DNA of 64,000 bases, taken from Pseudomonas sp. PDM18. GTDB lineage: Bacteria > Pseudomonadota > Gammaproteobacteria > Pseudomonadales > Pseudomonadaceae. Of this stretch, positions 25,898 through 34,682 are shown piece by piece. The DNA lies in the NCBI RefSeq assembly GCF_014852585.1, contig NZ_JACVBX010000005.1, forward strand, positions 186,001 to 250,000, read 5' to 3'. The position numbers and the translations under genes are program-made. The notes under the pieces are model-generated. The model did not search any database, had not been told where the DNA came from, and saw only the letters and a list, made by a program, of their open reading frames with translations. Position 1 is the stretch's first letter; each line of letters starts with the position of its first letter.

Positions 25898-26113
25898 TGT
25901 CTGCGGGTACGCTGACCGATGGCGTTGCGACCACCGGTCGCGGCGCAGCCCCTCTGCATCAGCGGTTTCAAGGCTTGCGTGAAAATTGCAAGCACGATTG
26001 TGCAAAATTCAGAACTTGCACCCACATTTTTCTGACGTCAAAATAATGCCTCTGCCTCCATGGACAAATGGAGTTTCCCCGCGACCGTCAAGGGAGCGGC
26101 TCGCAAGGGCAAG

Positions 26114-26953
26114 ATGAACACACTCACTTCCACGCCAGCGGACAGTCGGCCGATCGCCTGCCTGACCCTCCGCACCGGGCGCTCCGATTGCGTCGCGCAG
26201 TTCTATCCCGCGCTCTATCAACTCGACCTCGACCGTGATGGCCAGGTGGAGCGTATCGACCTGGGTTTTTCCGGTAGCCGCGTGCTCGAACGCCTGCTGC
26301 AGAGCCCGGGTGACGTGGTGGCGCGCGATGAGTTGCTGACCCATGCGTGGTCCGACCGGGTGGTCGGCCAGGGCAGCCTGAACCAGCAGATCTACACCCT
26401 GCGCCAGGTGCTGGCGGACGAGAAGCAGCGACAGATCATCCAGACGCTGCCGCGCCGCGGCTACATGTTCAATCCGCAGTACCTGGTCGGCCAGGCCAGC
26501 GAACTGGACGCGGAAGTCACCGACGCTACCCCGGAAGTCATTCCGCTGGAGGAGATCGTTGCCGCTCCCGGGTTGCGACCGCCGAATCTGCGGCGCCTGA
26601 AACTCGCCGCCGCCAGCCTCTGCATCCTCGGCCTGCTGGTCCTCTCCGGCGCCTTCTACTACACCCAGGTCCGCAGCCCGGTCCTCACCGCCGAACAGAA
26701 CCTCGGCTCCCTGCAGATCACCTACGTCGAAGACAACGATCAGGACCTGCAACGGCTGATCAGCAGCACTCGCCCCCTGGCTCGCCAGCTGGCCGACCTG
26801 GCCAGCCGCCCCATCGGCCTCATGCTGCACATGACCTCGGGCTTCTACGAACTGGTCTGCGTGCAACCCGAAGGCAACTCCAACTGGCTGCTGATCCACG
26901 AGAGCCAGGTCGCCCGGATTCCCCAGGAGCAGCTGCGCAAGTGCCTGAACTGA
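26114..26953 (+). CDS. lafZ: LafZ-like transmembrane winged-helix regulator (ToxR/CadC type)
   Basis: A 279-residue protein with a cytoplasmic winged-helix DNA-binding domain of the OmpR/ToxR type (residues ~35-125: GSRVLERLLQSPGDVVARDE, LNQQIYTLRQVLADE, IIQTLPRRGYMFNP), a single transmembrane helix (ASLCILGLLVLSGAFYY) and a ~100-residue periplasmic domain. E. coli Flag-2 carries a transmembrane regulator, lafZ, beside the flagellin. A longer form from ATG 26060 is possible; 26114 has AAGGGC just upstream. It overlaps the next gene, which encodes a likely periplasmic partner. Confidence 0.8.
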   Translation: MNTLTSTPADSRPIACLTLRTGRSDCVAQFYPALYQLDLDRDGQVERIDLGFSGSRVLERLLQSPGDVVARDELLTHAWSDRVVGQGSLNQQIYTLRQVLADEKQRQIIQTLPRRGYMFNPQYLVGQASELDAEVTDATPEVIPLEEIVAAPGLRPPNLRRLKLAAASLCILGLLVLSGAFYYTQVRSPVLTAEQNLGSLQITYVEDNDQDLQRLISSTRPLARQLADLASRPIGLMLHMTSGFYELVCVQPEGNSNWLLIHESQVARIPQEQLRKCLN

Positions 26954-27429
26954 ACCTACGCCGCCAGGCCGGCGTGGCGCGCCGCTGTCTGGTGATCTCG
27001 CTGTTCGGAGTCGTCTGCCTGGCGCTGGCGTTGGGCATGCTGTGGAAGCACGCCCACAACACCTCGGCCATCGACGGCCGCTACGCCTCTTCCGGACAGG
27101 TGCTGCTGGGCAACGGCAAGGTGTTGGAGATCGCCCAGACCACCATGTTCCACGAAGGGCGCTTCTACTCGATGATCCAGCAGGACGCCAACATCCTCGA
27201 AGTCTCCGGCCTGGTCGGCAGCGACCTGGGCGGGCGCTTCCAGCTGCAGGTGGAGGACAACAGCATCAGCAACCTGCAGGCCGACAGCGGCCTGGACAGC
27301 GAGCTGATCTTCAACCTGCTCTACGGTCGCCAGCGCGGCGCGCGCATCACCCTCGAACCCCTGGGCGGCTGCCTCTACGGCGTGGAGACGCGCCAGGTGT
27401 TCTGCCCGCGCCATCTGCGTAATCGCTGA
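26941..27429 (+). CDS. membrane-anchored periplasmic protein, possible LafZ partner
   Basis: A 162-residue protein starting at GTG 26941 inside the end of lafZ, with AGGAG upstream. One N-terminal helix (CLVISLFGVVCLALALGMLW) anchors a periplasmic domain of ~125 residues with two late cysteines. It is not recognised as a known family. The arrangement of a ToxR-like regulator followed by a small membrane-anchored protein matches toxR-toxS. It ends five bases before the convergent lafU stop. Confidence 0.72.
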   Translation: MPELNLRRQAGVARRCLVISLFGVVCLALALGMLWKHAHNTSAIDGRYASSGQVLLGNGKVLEIAQTTMFHEGRFYSMIQQDANILEVSGLVGSDLGGRFQLQVEDNSISNLQADSGLDSELIFNLLYGRQRGARITLEPLGGCLYGVETRQVFCPRHLRNR

Positions 27430-27434
27430 GCAGC

Positions 27435-28481
27435 TCACAGCTTCAACGTTGGCTCCGCCGCGTCGGCGGGAGCCGTCGTTTCGAGCGCCGCTGAAGCCGG
27501 CGCCTTTACCTCCGTCCCCCGCGGCTGCGGCTGCGGCTGCGGCTCGATGAGCTTCGCTCCCGACGCCGAGTAGTGCACCTGGGCATAGCTCTCGCCGAAG
27601 ATTTCCCGGTACAGGCTCTCCGCGCGCTGGGTCAGCAGGAGGATTTCGATGCGTCGGTTGGCGCCGCTCTCCGGGTCCTCCGGGCGCAGCGGCATGACGT
27701 CGGCCTGGGCCGCCACCTGCAACACATGCGCGGCAGGCAGGCCACTGTCGACCATCACGTTGCGCGCGCGCAGGGCGCGGTCGCCGGAGAGGTTCCAGTT
27801 GTTGTAGCCATCCGGCCGGCGGTACTGCACGGCATCGGTGTGACCGCTGAGGATCAGCTTGTTCTGAACCTTGGCCAGCACGCCGGACAGCGCGCCGAGC
27901 AGGGTCTGGAAGTGCGGATCGAGGGTTGCCTGGCCACGGGCGAACATGAAGCGCTGCTGGTCGTCCTTGATCAGGATGCGCAGCCCTTGCGGCACCACCG
28001 TCACCTCAATATTGGCCAGCGCGTCGACCTTGCCGGACACCTCGCGGATCAGCTCGGCCAGCTCGCGCAGGTCCTCGTTGCTGTCGTACTGACGACCATC
28101 GCCGTCCTGCTGCACGCTGGAGTCCTTCGCCTGGTCGCCGGCCTTGCCCTGCTTGCCGGCATCCAACGCGAGCTGCGGCGCGGGCTTCTCCGGGGTCTTG
28201 ATCGGCTGCGGCATGCCGTCCAGCTCGATGGGCGTGCGGCTGGCGCCATCGAACACGCCGGCGCCGCCATCGACCACCGGGTTGGCATCCTGGTCGCCCA
28301 CCGCCACCGGCTGCGGCTCGGTTTGCGGATGGACGATCCACAGCACCATGAACAGCGCCATCATCGCCAGGGTGAAGTCGGCGAACGCTACTTTCCAGGC
28401 ACCGCCGTGTTCATCATCGTGACCCTTCTTGCTGCGGCGCTTGATGATGACTTCGCTGTGCTTGTCGGCACGTTTCTTCAT
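27435..28481 (-). CDS. lafU: lateral flagellar motor stator protein LafU (MotB type)
   Basis: A 348-residue stator subunit. After a basic cytoplasmic N-terminus the single helix AFADFTLAMMALFMVLWIV carries the ion-binding Asp of MotB. A Pro/Gly-rich linker leads to the C-terminal OmpA-like peptidoglycan-binding domain (LSGHTDAVQYRR, LSGDRALRARNVMVDSGL). The last ~45 residues are a Pro/Gln/Ala-rich tail. LafTU in Vibrio and Aeromonas are proton-driven. Its start overlaps the lafT stop (ATGA). Confidence 0.93.
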   Translation of the reverse strand: MKKRADKHSEVIIKRRSKKGHDDEHGGAWKVAFADFTLAMMALFMVLWIVHPQTEPQPVAVGDQDANPVVDGGAGVFDGASRTPIELDGMPQPIKTPEKPAPQLALDAGKQGKAGDQAKDSSVQQDGDGRQYDSNEDLRELAELIREVSGKVDALANIEVTVVPQGLRILIKDDQQRFMFARGQATLDPHFQTLLGALSGVLAKVQNKLILSGHTDAVQYRRPDGYNNWNLSGDRALRARNVMVDSGLPAAHVLQVAAQADVMPLRPEDPESGANRRIEILLLTQRAESLYREIFGESYAQVHYSASGAKLIEPQPQPQPRGTEVKAPASAALETTAPADAAEPTLKL

Positions 28482-29350
28482 GCTGCGTCCCGCTCTTCCT
28501 CATAGCGGGTGACCCAGGTCTCCAGCTGCTTGAAGGCCGGTTTCACGTCCTGCTCGATCAGCTTGCGCCCGGCGTCCACCGCCAGCAGCGTGGGCTTGCC
28601 GGCAACGTGGGCAACCAGCGTGGTACGCACGCACTCCAGCGCCGACAGCTCGGTCTTCACACGCTGCGACATGGCGTTGGACAGCGGGTCCATCAGGCAA
28701 TAGCAGACGAAGATGCCGAAGAAGGTGCCCACCAGTGCAGCGGCCACGTGGGCGCCGATCTCGGCTACCGAGCCGCCGATGTTGCCCATGGTGATGATGA
28801 TGCCGAGGATCGCCGCGAGAATGCCAAAGCCCGGCATCGCCTCGCCGACCTTGTGCAGCGACTTGGACGGCTGCAGCAGGGCGTGCTCCATGGCGTCCAG
28901 TTCCTGTTCAAGGAAGCCCTCCAGCTCGTGGGCGCTGATCTTGCCCATGGCCATCAGGCGGAAGTTGTCAGCGATGAACGCCATCAGGTTCTTTTCCTGG
29001 AGGATCAACGGGTACCGGGCGAACAGGTCGCTCTGGTCCGGCTCCTCGATATGCGCGTCGAGCACCTTCAAGCCGCCGACGTCGACCATTTCCAGCAGCT
29101 CGTAGAGAAGCATCAGCAACTGGCGCTGGAACTCTTCGCCACGGCGCTTGAAGACGAACACGCCCTTGATCTGCGAGCACATCTCAAGCAGCACTTCGCG
29201 CGGGTTGGCGACGACCAGGGTGCCCAGGCCCGCGCCGAGGATGATGAGCATCTCCGCCGGCTGCCAGAGTGCACGCATGTCGCCATGGGCCATGGCGTAG
29301 CCGCCGAGCACGGCGGCGATGATGATCAGGGCGCCGATGATTTTCTGCAT
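28478..29350 (-). CDS. lafT: lateral flagellar motor stator protein LafT (MotA type)
   Basis: A 290-residue four-helix stator subunit with MotA features: a large cytoplasmic loop with charged residues (FARYPLILQEKNLMAFIADN), then EAMPGFGILAAILGIIITMG and VAAALVGTFFGIFVCYCLMDP. It forms the torque-generating channel with LafU. It lies 13 bases after the sigma-factor gene. Confidence 0.95.
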   Translation of the reverse strand: MQKIIGALIIIAAVLGGYAMAHGDMRALWQPAEMLIILGAGLGTLVVANPREVLLEMCSQIKGVFVFKRRGEEFQRQLLMLLYELLEMVDVGGLKVLDAHIEEPDQSDLFARYPLILQEKNLMAFIADNFRLMAMGKISAHELEGFLEQELDAMEHALLQPSKSLHKVGEAMPGFGILAAILGIIITMGNIGGSVAEIGAHVAAALVGTFFGIFVCYCLMDPLSNAMSQRVKTELSALECVRTTLVAHVAGKPTLLAVDAGRKLIEQDVKPAFKQLETWVTRYEEERDAA

Positions 29351-29363
29351 GGTTGTGGATTCT

Positions 29364-30134
29364 TCAGAGAGGGTCGGGGTCGTTGAGGAAACGGCTGCAC
29401 TTGCCGATCGCCTGCTTCATCAGCTGGCAGATGCGCGCATCGGTCAGCTCCAGCACCAGGGCGATTTCCTTGAGGTTCAGCTCGTGCTGGTAATACAGGT
29501 TGAGGATCAACCGCTCGCGCTCGTTGAGGCGCTCCAGTGCCTGGGCCAGCAGGCGTTCCTTGAGCACGCGCTCTTCCAGCGCATCGCCGCTGCCCTGCAC
29601 GCCGTCGTGGCCGTTCTGCAGCAGCGCATCGAAGCTCTCGATGGCCTCGGAGGATTCGGCGCGCAGATAGTCCTGGTAGCCGGCTTCGTCGAGGCCGGTG
29701 GCGGCGAGCACTTCCTCGTCGCTGGGCACCCGGCCGAGCTGGCGGGCCAGGGAGCGGATCGCATCGCGTACCTTGTGCGCCTGCTGCCGCACCTGGCGCG
29801 GACGCCAGTCCTGCCGGCGCAGTTCGTCGAGGATGGCCCCGCGAATGCGCAACGCGGCGAAGCGGCCGAACTGCTCATCCGGCTCGCCATAGCGGCGCAG
29901 CCCTTCGAGCAGGCCCATCAGGCCAATCTGCTCCATGTCCTCGCGGTCCAGCACCTGGTTGGCCTGCAGCGACAGCTGGCTGACGATGCGCCGCACCAGC
30001 GGCAGGTACTGCATCATCCAGCGCTGCTCGGCCGCCGGCGACAAGCACGCGTGGCCGCCGTTGGGGCTGTCGTAGCCAGCCAGGCCAGCGGAGCCACTGG
30101 CATAGCTGAGGGCGGGATCGCGAAGGGCGTGCAT
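29364..30134 (-). CDS. fliA: flagellar sigma factor FliA (LafS)
   Basis: A 256-residue sigma-28 family factor. Region 2 (YLPLVRRIVSQLSLQANQVL, DREDMEQIGLMGLLEGLRRY) and region 4 (ALERLNERERLILNLYYQHE, LNLKEIALVLELTDARICQL) are clear. It would direct late lateral genes, with FlgM as anti-sigma. Its gene lies within the fliD-lafU operon, so it is expected to be produced under LafK/sigma-54 control. The N-terminal ~25 residues are an extra Ser/Gly-rich stretch. Confidence 0.94.
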   Translation of the reverse strand: MHALRDPALSYASGSAGLAGYDSPNGGHACLSPAAEQRWMMQYLPLVRRIVSQLSLQANQVLDREDMEQIGLMGLLEGLRRYGEPDEQFGRFAALRIRGAILDELRRQDWRPRQVRQQAHKVRDAIRSLARQLGRVPSDEEVLAATGLDEAGYQDYLRAESSEAIESFDALLQNGHDGVQGSGDALEERVLKERLLAQALERLNERERLILNLYYQHELNLKEIALVLELTDARICQLMKQAIGKCSRFLNDPDPL

Positions 30135-30140
30135 GGCGGC

Positions 30141-30629
30141 TTATTGAACAATCATCTTGCTGAGCATCACGTGCTCGAAAGGCACCACCACCTTGCGTGC
30201 AGCGAAGTCATCGATCACCGCCTTTTCCAGGCGCGCCTGCACGTCGCCGATGGGCATTGCGCGCAGCACCTCGAACTTCTCCGGGGTCAGGTTGGCGACC
30301 ACCGAGCTACGTACCATCGGCGCGACGCTCTCGAGCTTCTTGCGCTCCTGCTCGGCCTTGGCCTGCAGCACCAGGTCGATCACGAAGTAGTGCTCACGGT
30401 CTTCGCCACGGGAGCTGACGATGATCTTCTCCACCGGCACGAAGAGGTATTCGGCGCTCTCCTGCTCTTCTTCTTCCTTGGTGTCTTCCTTGCCGCCCTC
30501 CTGGTCGGAGACAACGGCGGCCGGGGCGAGGCTGGCGGACTTGATCATCTTGTAGTTGACGAACACGCCACCCAGCACGACGGCGATATTCACGATGAGC
30601 ATCAGTAGAACGAGACGCGGCGTGGACAT
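30141..30629 (-). CDS. fliL: flagellar basal-body protein FliL
   Basis: A 162-residue inner-membrane protein with one N-terminal helix (RLVLLMLIVNIAVVLGGVFVN), an acidic Glu-rich linker (GKEDTKEEEEQESAEY) and the periplasmic FliL domain. FliL supports stator engagement. The start ATG 30629 gives the family architecture; the frame stays open upstream through fliK. The LafF position in lateral clusters is the same. Confidence 0.9.
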   Translation of the reverse strand: MSTPRLVLLMLIVNIAVVLGGVFVNYKMIKSASLAPAAVVSDQEGGKEDTKEEEEQESAEYLFVPVEKIIVSSRGEDREHYFVIDLVLQAKAEQERKKLESVAPMVRSSVVANLTPEKFEVLRAMPIGDVQARLEKAVIDDFAARKVVVPFEHVMLSKMIVQ

Positions 30630-30673
30630 GGGGTTTCTCGAAAAATCCTGTGGGGGTGAGGGCCGCTGGCGGC

Positions 30674-31831
30674 CTACACGGTAATCAGTACGTCGCTCTC
30701 GCCTCGCGGCGCGGAACGTTCGCGCGCCTGCGCATCGCGTGGGTTGGCGGTGACCGCAAGCTGTTCCTCGGCCAGGCGCTGGCGGTGCTGCTGACCCTGC
30801 TGACCGGACTGCGAATCGGACGAGACCTGCACGTTGACCTGCAGGAAGTTCTGCCCGACCAGTTCCTGGCGCAGGCGCTCGCTGGTGTTCTGCAGCATGC
30901 GCACCACGTCGCCATTGGACGCGGAGATCTGCACGTTGAGCTGGCCGGCCTCGTGGCGTACGAGGATCTCCATGGCGCCCAGCTCCGGCGGATCGAGGCG
31001 GATCGTGGCGTTCTGCACGCGCTGGCCGAGTTGCAGCTCGACGTTGTCGCGCAGCGCGCTGACCATCTGCTCGCCCCAATGCGCCTCGTTGTTGCCCTTG
31101 AGGTGCAGCGGCCTGTCGGACAGCGTCGAGGCCGGTGACCCGGCGGCGGGCTGCGTATGGCCGTCGGTTGCCGGCACGCGCGGGTCGAGTGCAGCGCTCG
31201 GCAGCGCTGGGACACTGGAATCCGATGCCGGTGTGGCAGCGACCAGGTGCTGCTGCAGCAACGTCTGCGCCTGGCTCTGGGTCGCCTCGCGGGTTGTCGG
31301 CGCGGCGGCCTTGGCCGGTTCCTCGGAGAGATCGGCGGGAGGCAGCAATACATCCTCCGGCTTCACGGCGGCAGGCGCGGGCTGTGCAGAAGAATCGCCC
31401 GCCTGGGTGGCGAAGCCGGAAACACGCGAGCTGGTCTGCTCGGGCGCATTGTCCCGCGCCTGCACCACCAGGCCGGCCTGGCTGAGCATGCCGGCGAGCC
31501 AGTTCTCCGCCCCGGAGGGCGAAGCCTCGTCGGCCTGCTGGCCCTGCGTATCGTGATCGCGGGCTTGCGTGGGCAGCGCCTCCGGCTTTACCGGGACTGC
31601 GGCACCGGGCTGCGGCGGCTGCTCGACCTGCGCGGTGTCAAACTGTGTGAGGAAGGACTGCACGGTGATGGTTCGTTCGCCTGCATCCGACTGCGCCAGC
31701 TGTTGCACGCGGAAGCCGGAAGCACTGACGGTGCCAGTGTCATTTCGGCGCGAGTCCTGCGGGCGCGCCTCGGCCACCGCAGGCGTATCGCGCTCGGCGG
31801 CCGGCAGGGATTGGGTCGGTAGCTGGATCAC
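30674..31831 (-). CDS. fliK: flagellar hook-length control protein FliK (LafE)
   Basis: A 385-residue Pro/Ala/Gln-rich, low-complexity protein with a conserved C-terminal FliK domain (VQNATIRLDPPELGAMEILV followed by NVQISASNGDVVRMLQ and LRQELVGQ). FliK measures the hook and switches export specificity through FlhB. It follows fliT by three bases and precedes fliL. Confidence 0.9.
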   Translation of the reverse strand: MIQLPTQSLPAAERDTPAVAEARPQDSRRNDTGTVSASGFRVQQLAQSDAGERTITVQSFLTQFDTAQVEQPPQPGAAVPVKPEALPTQARDHDTQGQQADEASPSGAENWLAGMLSQAGLVVQARDNAPEQTSSRVSGFATQAGDSSAQPAPAAVKPEDVLLPPADLSEEPAKAAAPTTREATQSQAQTLLQQHLVAATPASDSSVPALPSAALDPRVPATDGHTQPAAGSPASTLSDRPLHLKGNNEAHWGEQMVSALRDNVELQLGQRVQNATIRLDPPELGAMEILVRHEAGQLNVQISASNGDVVRMLQNTSERLRQELVGQNFLQVNVQVSSDSQSGQQGQQHRQRLAEEQLAVTANPRDAQARERSAPRGESDVLITV

Positions 31832-31834
31832 GGT

Positions 31835-32152
31835 CTATCGACCCTCCTGGTACGTATCCACCTGCATGTACGCCGAGCGGCCCTCGGCGTATTCCAGGTG
31901 CGAGAGCAGGAGCCGGCGCAGGCGCTCGCACTCCTCGGCGCAGGCCTGCGACGCTTGCTCATGCAGGCGCTTCAGGTGCTTCCTGGCCAGCAGCACATCG
32001 GCGGCCAATCCGGTCTGCGACGACATCGCCACCAGTTGCGCGCGGATTGCCAGGTCGACCTGCCCCATGGCTTTCCAGTCCTTGCGCTGCAGCGCCCCGC
32101 CGAGCCGTTCATACAGCTGCAGCAGGCGCTGGCGATCATCCACGTGCGGCAC
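31835..32152 (-). CDS. fliT: FliT-like flagellar export chaperone
   Basis: A 105-residue, predominantly helical, acidic/Arg-rich protein (RLLQLYERLGGALQRKDWKA) located between fliS and fliK, the place of fliT in flagellar operons. FliT usually chaperones the filament cap FliD. Sequence support alone is weak because the family is divergent. It overlaps the fliS end by 18 bases. Confidence 0.68.
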   Translation of the reverse strand: MPHVDDRQRLLQLYERLGGALQRKDWKAMGQVDLAIRAQLVAMSSQTGLAADVLLARKHLKRLHEQASQACAEECERLRRLLLSHLEYAEGRSAYMQVDTYQEGR

Positions 32153-32534
32153 TCACGCCCTCCCAGCCTTCACGCAGGATGCCCAGCAGGCGCACCACTT
32201 CGTCGATGCCGGCGACATCCAGCGACACGCTGACGTCGGAGAGGCGGTAGATGCAGTAGTCGTAAAGACGTGCCAGGCCCTGCACGGTCTCGCCGCCGTT
32301 CTCGTAGTCGAGCGCGCCGTTGAGGCCGTTGAGGATGTTCAGGCACTTCTCCAGGGAGCGGCCCTTCTGCTGGTAGCGCTTGTGCTCGATGTGCCCGCGG
32401 GCGCGGGCCAGTTCGTCGAGCAGGCCGTCGAACAGCACCAGCACCAGCTCATAGGGCGAAGACGATGCGGCCTTGGACTCCAGGTCGATCATCCGATAAC
32501 TGTCGTAGCTTTCGTTCATGCCGTAGGCGGTCAT
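32136..32534 (-). CDS. fliS: flagellin chaperone FliS
   Basis: A 132-residue helical-bundle chaperone with ASSSPYELVLVLFDGLLDEL and a Tyr/Met-rich N-terminus (YGMNESYDSYRMIDLESKA). FliS binds the C-terminal end of flagellin and prevents early polymerisation. The ATG overlaps the fliD stop (ATGA). It is expected to serve LafA. Confidence 0.93.
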   Translation of the reverse strand: MTAYGMNESYDSYRMIDLESKAASSSPYELVLVLFDGLLDELARARGHIEHKRYQQKGRSLEKCLNILNGLNGALDYENGGETVQGLARLYDYCIYRLSDVSVSLDVAGIDEVVRLLGILREGWEGVSAARG

Positions 32535-33880
32535 CCGAACATCCCGCTGGTCTGGTCCATCGACTGCATGATCTGCATCATCGAGGTGTATTGCTTGAGG
32601 TAGCGCGCGTAGTAGGTGTCGTACTGTTTCTGCAGGTTGTCGTAGTCATCGTCGACGCGGCGCAGGCTGTTGTTCAGGGCGTCCTTGCGGTTCTTCATGA
32701 CGCCATTGGTGCTGTTGGTGTAGACGGCGACGCCCTTGTCCAGGCTGTCGAGCAGGTTGCCCTTGCCCATGAACAGCTTGTCCAGGGACTCGGGGTCACT
32801 GGCGATGGCCTTCTCGAACCGGGTGGCGTCGAGGGTCAGCTTGCCGCTGCGGTCGGCGCTGATACCCAGGTTGATCAGGTTGGCGCCGCCAAAGGTGGTG
32901 CGGACCATCTGGTTCAGCGAATTCTCGATGGCGCGCACGCTGGAGTCGCCCGCCAGGGCGCCACGGGAGTTGCCGTTCTGGTCGCCGGCGGCGGTCAGAC
33001 TGTCGATGGTGCTGGCCAGCGCGTTGAACGCGTCGATGAAGGTCTGCACCTTCTTCTTGGTTTCGCTCTGGTCCTGCGCGACGGTCAGGCGGATGGCCTG
33101 CTCACCGGACTTCTGCGTCTGGGTGAAGGTGGCGCTGACGCCGTCGATGATGTTGTCGAAGGTGTTGCTGGCGTTGGTCAGCAGCATGCCGTTCTCGCCG
33201 CCAAGGCGGACGCGGGCGTCCTGCGCCCTGGACAGTTCCTGCGGATTACCGATGGTGTTCTCGAAAGCGCTGTTGGCGCTGTCGGTGCCGCTCAGCGACA
33301 GGCTGATGGCGTTGTCCGCGCCGGACTTCTCCGCCCCCAGCACCAGCGACACCTGGCCGTTGCTGCGTACCAGGGTGGCCTTCACGCCGGTGTTGTCGGT
33401 GGCCTTGTTGATCGCTGCGGCCAGCTCGTCCAGCGAGTTGCTGCCATCGCCGTCTGTGTCGATCTTGCTCAGGTCGATATCGAAGGACTTGCCATTCTGG
33501 GTCAGGGTCAGGGTGCCCTGGGTGTCGACATCGCCAGCCTGAAGGCCGGAGAGGGACAGCTGATGGCTGGTGGCGAGCTGCTCGACGAAGAAGTCATAGC
33601 TGCCGGGCACGGCGTTCTTGTCGACCTTGGCGGTCAGGTAGCCGTCCTTGCTGGTGGTGGCGCTGTTGACCAGCATGCTGGTCTTGCTGCCGGTCACGCC
33701 CTGCAGGCTCTTCACCGCCGAGGAGAAGGTCTTGAGTGCCGACTCCAGGGAGGTCACGGCGGTCAGCTGGGACTGGTACGAGGACTTGTTGCGGTCCGCC
33801 TTGCTCAGGCCGTTCTGCACTTCGTACGTGGCCAGCTGCTGGGCCATGCTTTTGACGTAATCGGAATCTATGGTCGCCAT
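32531..33880 (-). CDS. fliD: filament cap protein FliD
   Basis: A 449-residue filament cap protein and first gene of the operon fliD-S-T-K-L-fliA-lafT-lafU. It has the FliD N-terminus (DSDYVKSMAQQLATYEVQNG) and a C-terminal coiled region (DALNNSLRRVDDDYDNLQKQ) ending with MMQIMQSMDQTSGMFG. The start at 33880 has AGAGGTGG upstream; a longer frame to 34051 would cross the sigma-54 promoter. Confidence 0.95.
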   Translation of the reverse strand: MATIDSDYVKSMAQQLATYEVQNGLSKADRNKSSYQSQLTAVTSLESALKTFSSAVKSLQGVTGSKTSMLVNSATTSKDGYLTAKVDKNAVPGSYDFFVEQLATSHQLSLSGLQAGDVDTQGTLTLTQNGKSFDIDLSKIDTDGDGSNSLDELAAAINKATDNTGVKATLVRSNGQVSLVLGAEKSGADNAISLSLSGTDSANSAFENTIGNPQELSRAQDARVRLGGENGMLLTNASNTFDNIIDGVSATFTQTQKSGEQAIRLTVAQDQSETKKKVQTFIDAFNALASTIDSLTAAGDQNGNSRGALAGDSSVRAIENSLNQMVRTTFGGANLINLGISADRSGKLTLDATRFEKAIASDPESLDKLFMGKGNLLDSLDKGVAVYTNSTNGVMKNRKDALNNSLRRVDDDYDNLQKQYDTYYARYLKQYTSMMQIMQSMDQTSGMFG

Positions 33881-33905
33881 CTGAATCCACCTCTTTGGGT
33901 CGGAA

Positions 33906-33923
33906 GAGCAATTACGGTGCCAA
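33906..33923 (-). promoter_or_regulatory. sigma-54 promoter of the fliD-fliA-lafTU operon
   Basis: On the minus strand TTGGCACCGTAATTGCTC matches the -24/-12 consensus (TTGGCACRN4TTGCT) at nearly every position, with GG and GC ten bases apart. It lies about 26 bases upstream of the fliD start, so transcription would begin just before the Shine-Dalgarno. Activation by LafK is expected. Confidence 0.85.
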
Positions 33924-34119
33924 CGCCGGAAGGCCCGCCATATGGGGCTTTCGGGCTGACCGGGGAGAAGCGTCACTTCCGCCCGGCGTGTTTTGGCGCG
34001 CAGCGGGAAGCGGCATTTCCGCCTGCCGGGCGCGCACCTTGATGAAGACAAAAGGCGACCGTGGGGAGGGATTCGTTAAGGGGTTTTGGCGGGGTGTTTT
34101 GCGGGTGACGGGGGAGTTG

Positions 34120-34217
34120 GGTGCCGTGCGGTTCGCGAGCAAGCTCGCTCCTACAAGGAAATGCCGGCGCGCTCTCCGTAGGACCGAGGGGGACGCCCAG
34201 TCCTTGCTGGCGAATAG
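34120..34217. repeat. REP pair, family A
   Basis: This is the second copy of the pair at 5605-5700: GTGCCGTGCGG, TTCGCGAGCAAGCTCGCTCC, then an inverted degenerate half GTAGGACCGAGGGGGACGCC. It lies between flgN and the fliD promoter region. Nothing else is seen between 33924 and 34119. Confidence 0.85.
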
Positions 34218-34241
34218 AGCCCGTGAAGGACGAGCGCGGGA

Positions 34242-34682
34242 TCAGTACAGCTGGCGCGAATACACCGGCTGTTCGCGCGGATCGCCCATCAGTTGGCTGA
34301 GGATGTCGTGGTGCATCGCCAGCAGCTTGCCGTTGCGCTCGTTGAGACGCTTGCACTGGGCGGTGAGCTGGCCCAGTTGCAGCCACTCCTGCTGCAATTC
34401 CTCGCGGCGCGGCGGCTTGTAGTTGGACAGCAGCGTGCGCATGCCGTCGGCGTCCATCGGCAGGTGAAAGGCGCGCAGCACACGGCTGCGGCGCTGGGCG
34501 CGGCCGGCGACGGATTCGAGCAGTGCCTGGATGTCCGGGTTCAGCGCCTCGATCTGCGCGCTGTCCCGCGCCAGCAGGTGGCGATACAGCTCCTGCAGGC
34601 GGTCGCGCAGCGTCAGGCAATCGCGACCATCCTGCTGGATGTCCTGCTCGATCACCTGCAGCAGCCGCGCGCGCTGGGTCAT
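34242..34682 (-). CDS. flgN: flagellar export chaperone FlgN
   Basis: A 146-residue helical protein (QELYRHLLARDSAQIEALNP, QLGQLTAQCKRLNERNGKLL) of FlgN size, in the usual pair with flgM (start overlaps the flgM stop as ATGA). FlgN chaperones the hook-associated proteins FlgK and FlgL. The C-terminus EQPVYSRQLY resembles the end of other FlgN proteins. Confidence 0.87.
   Translation of the reverse strand: MTQRARLLQVIEQDIQQDGRDCLTLRDRLQELYRHLLARDSAQIEALNPDIQALLESVAGRAQRRSRVLRAFHLPMDADGMRTLLSNYKPPRREELQQEWLQLGQLTAQCKRLNERNGKLLAMHHDILSQLMGDPREQPVYSRQLY

Noticed and set aside
24924..25934. Long open frames antisense to the flagellin gene
   Set aside because: High GC at third positions opens antisense frames throughout this genome; codon pattern, start signals and family matches all belong to lafA on the plus strand.
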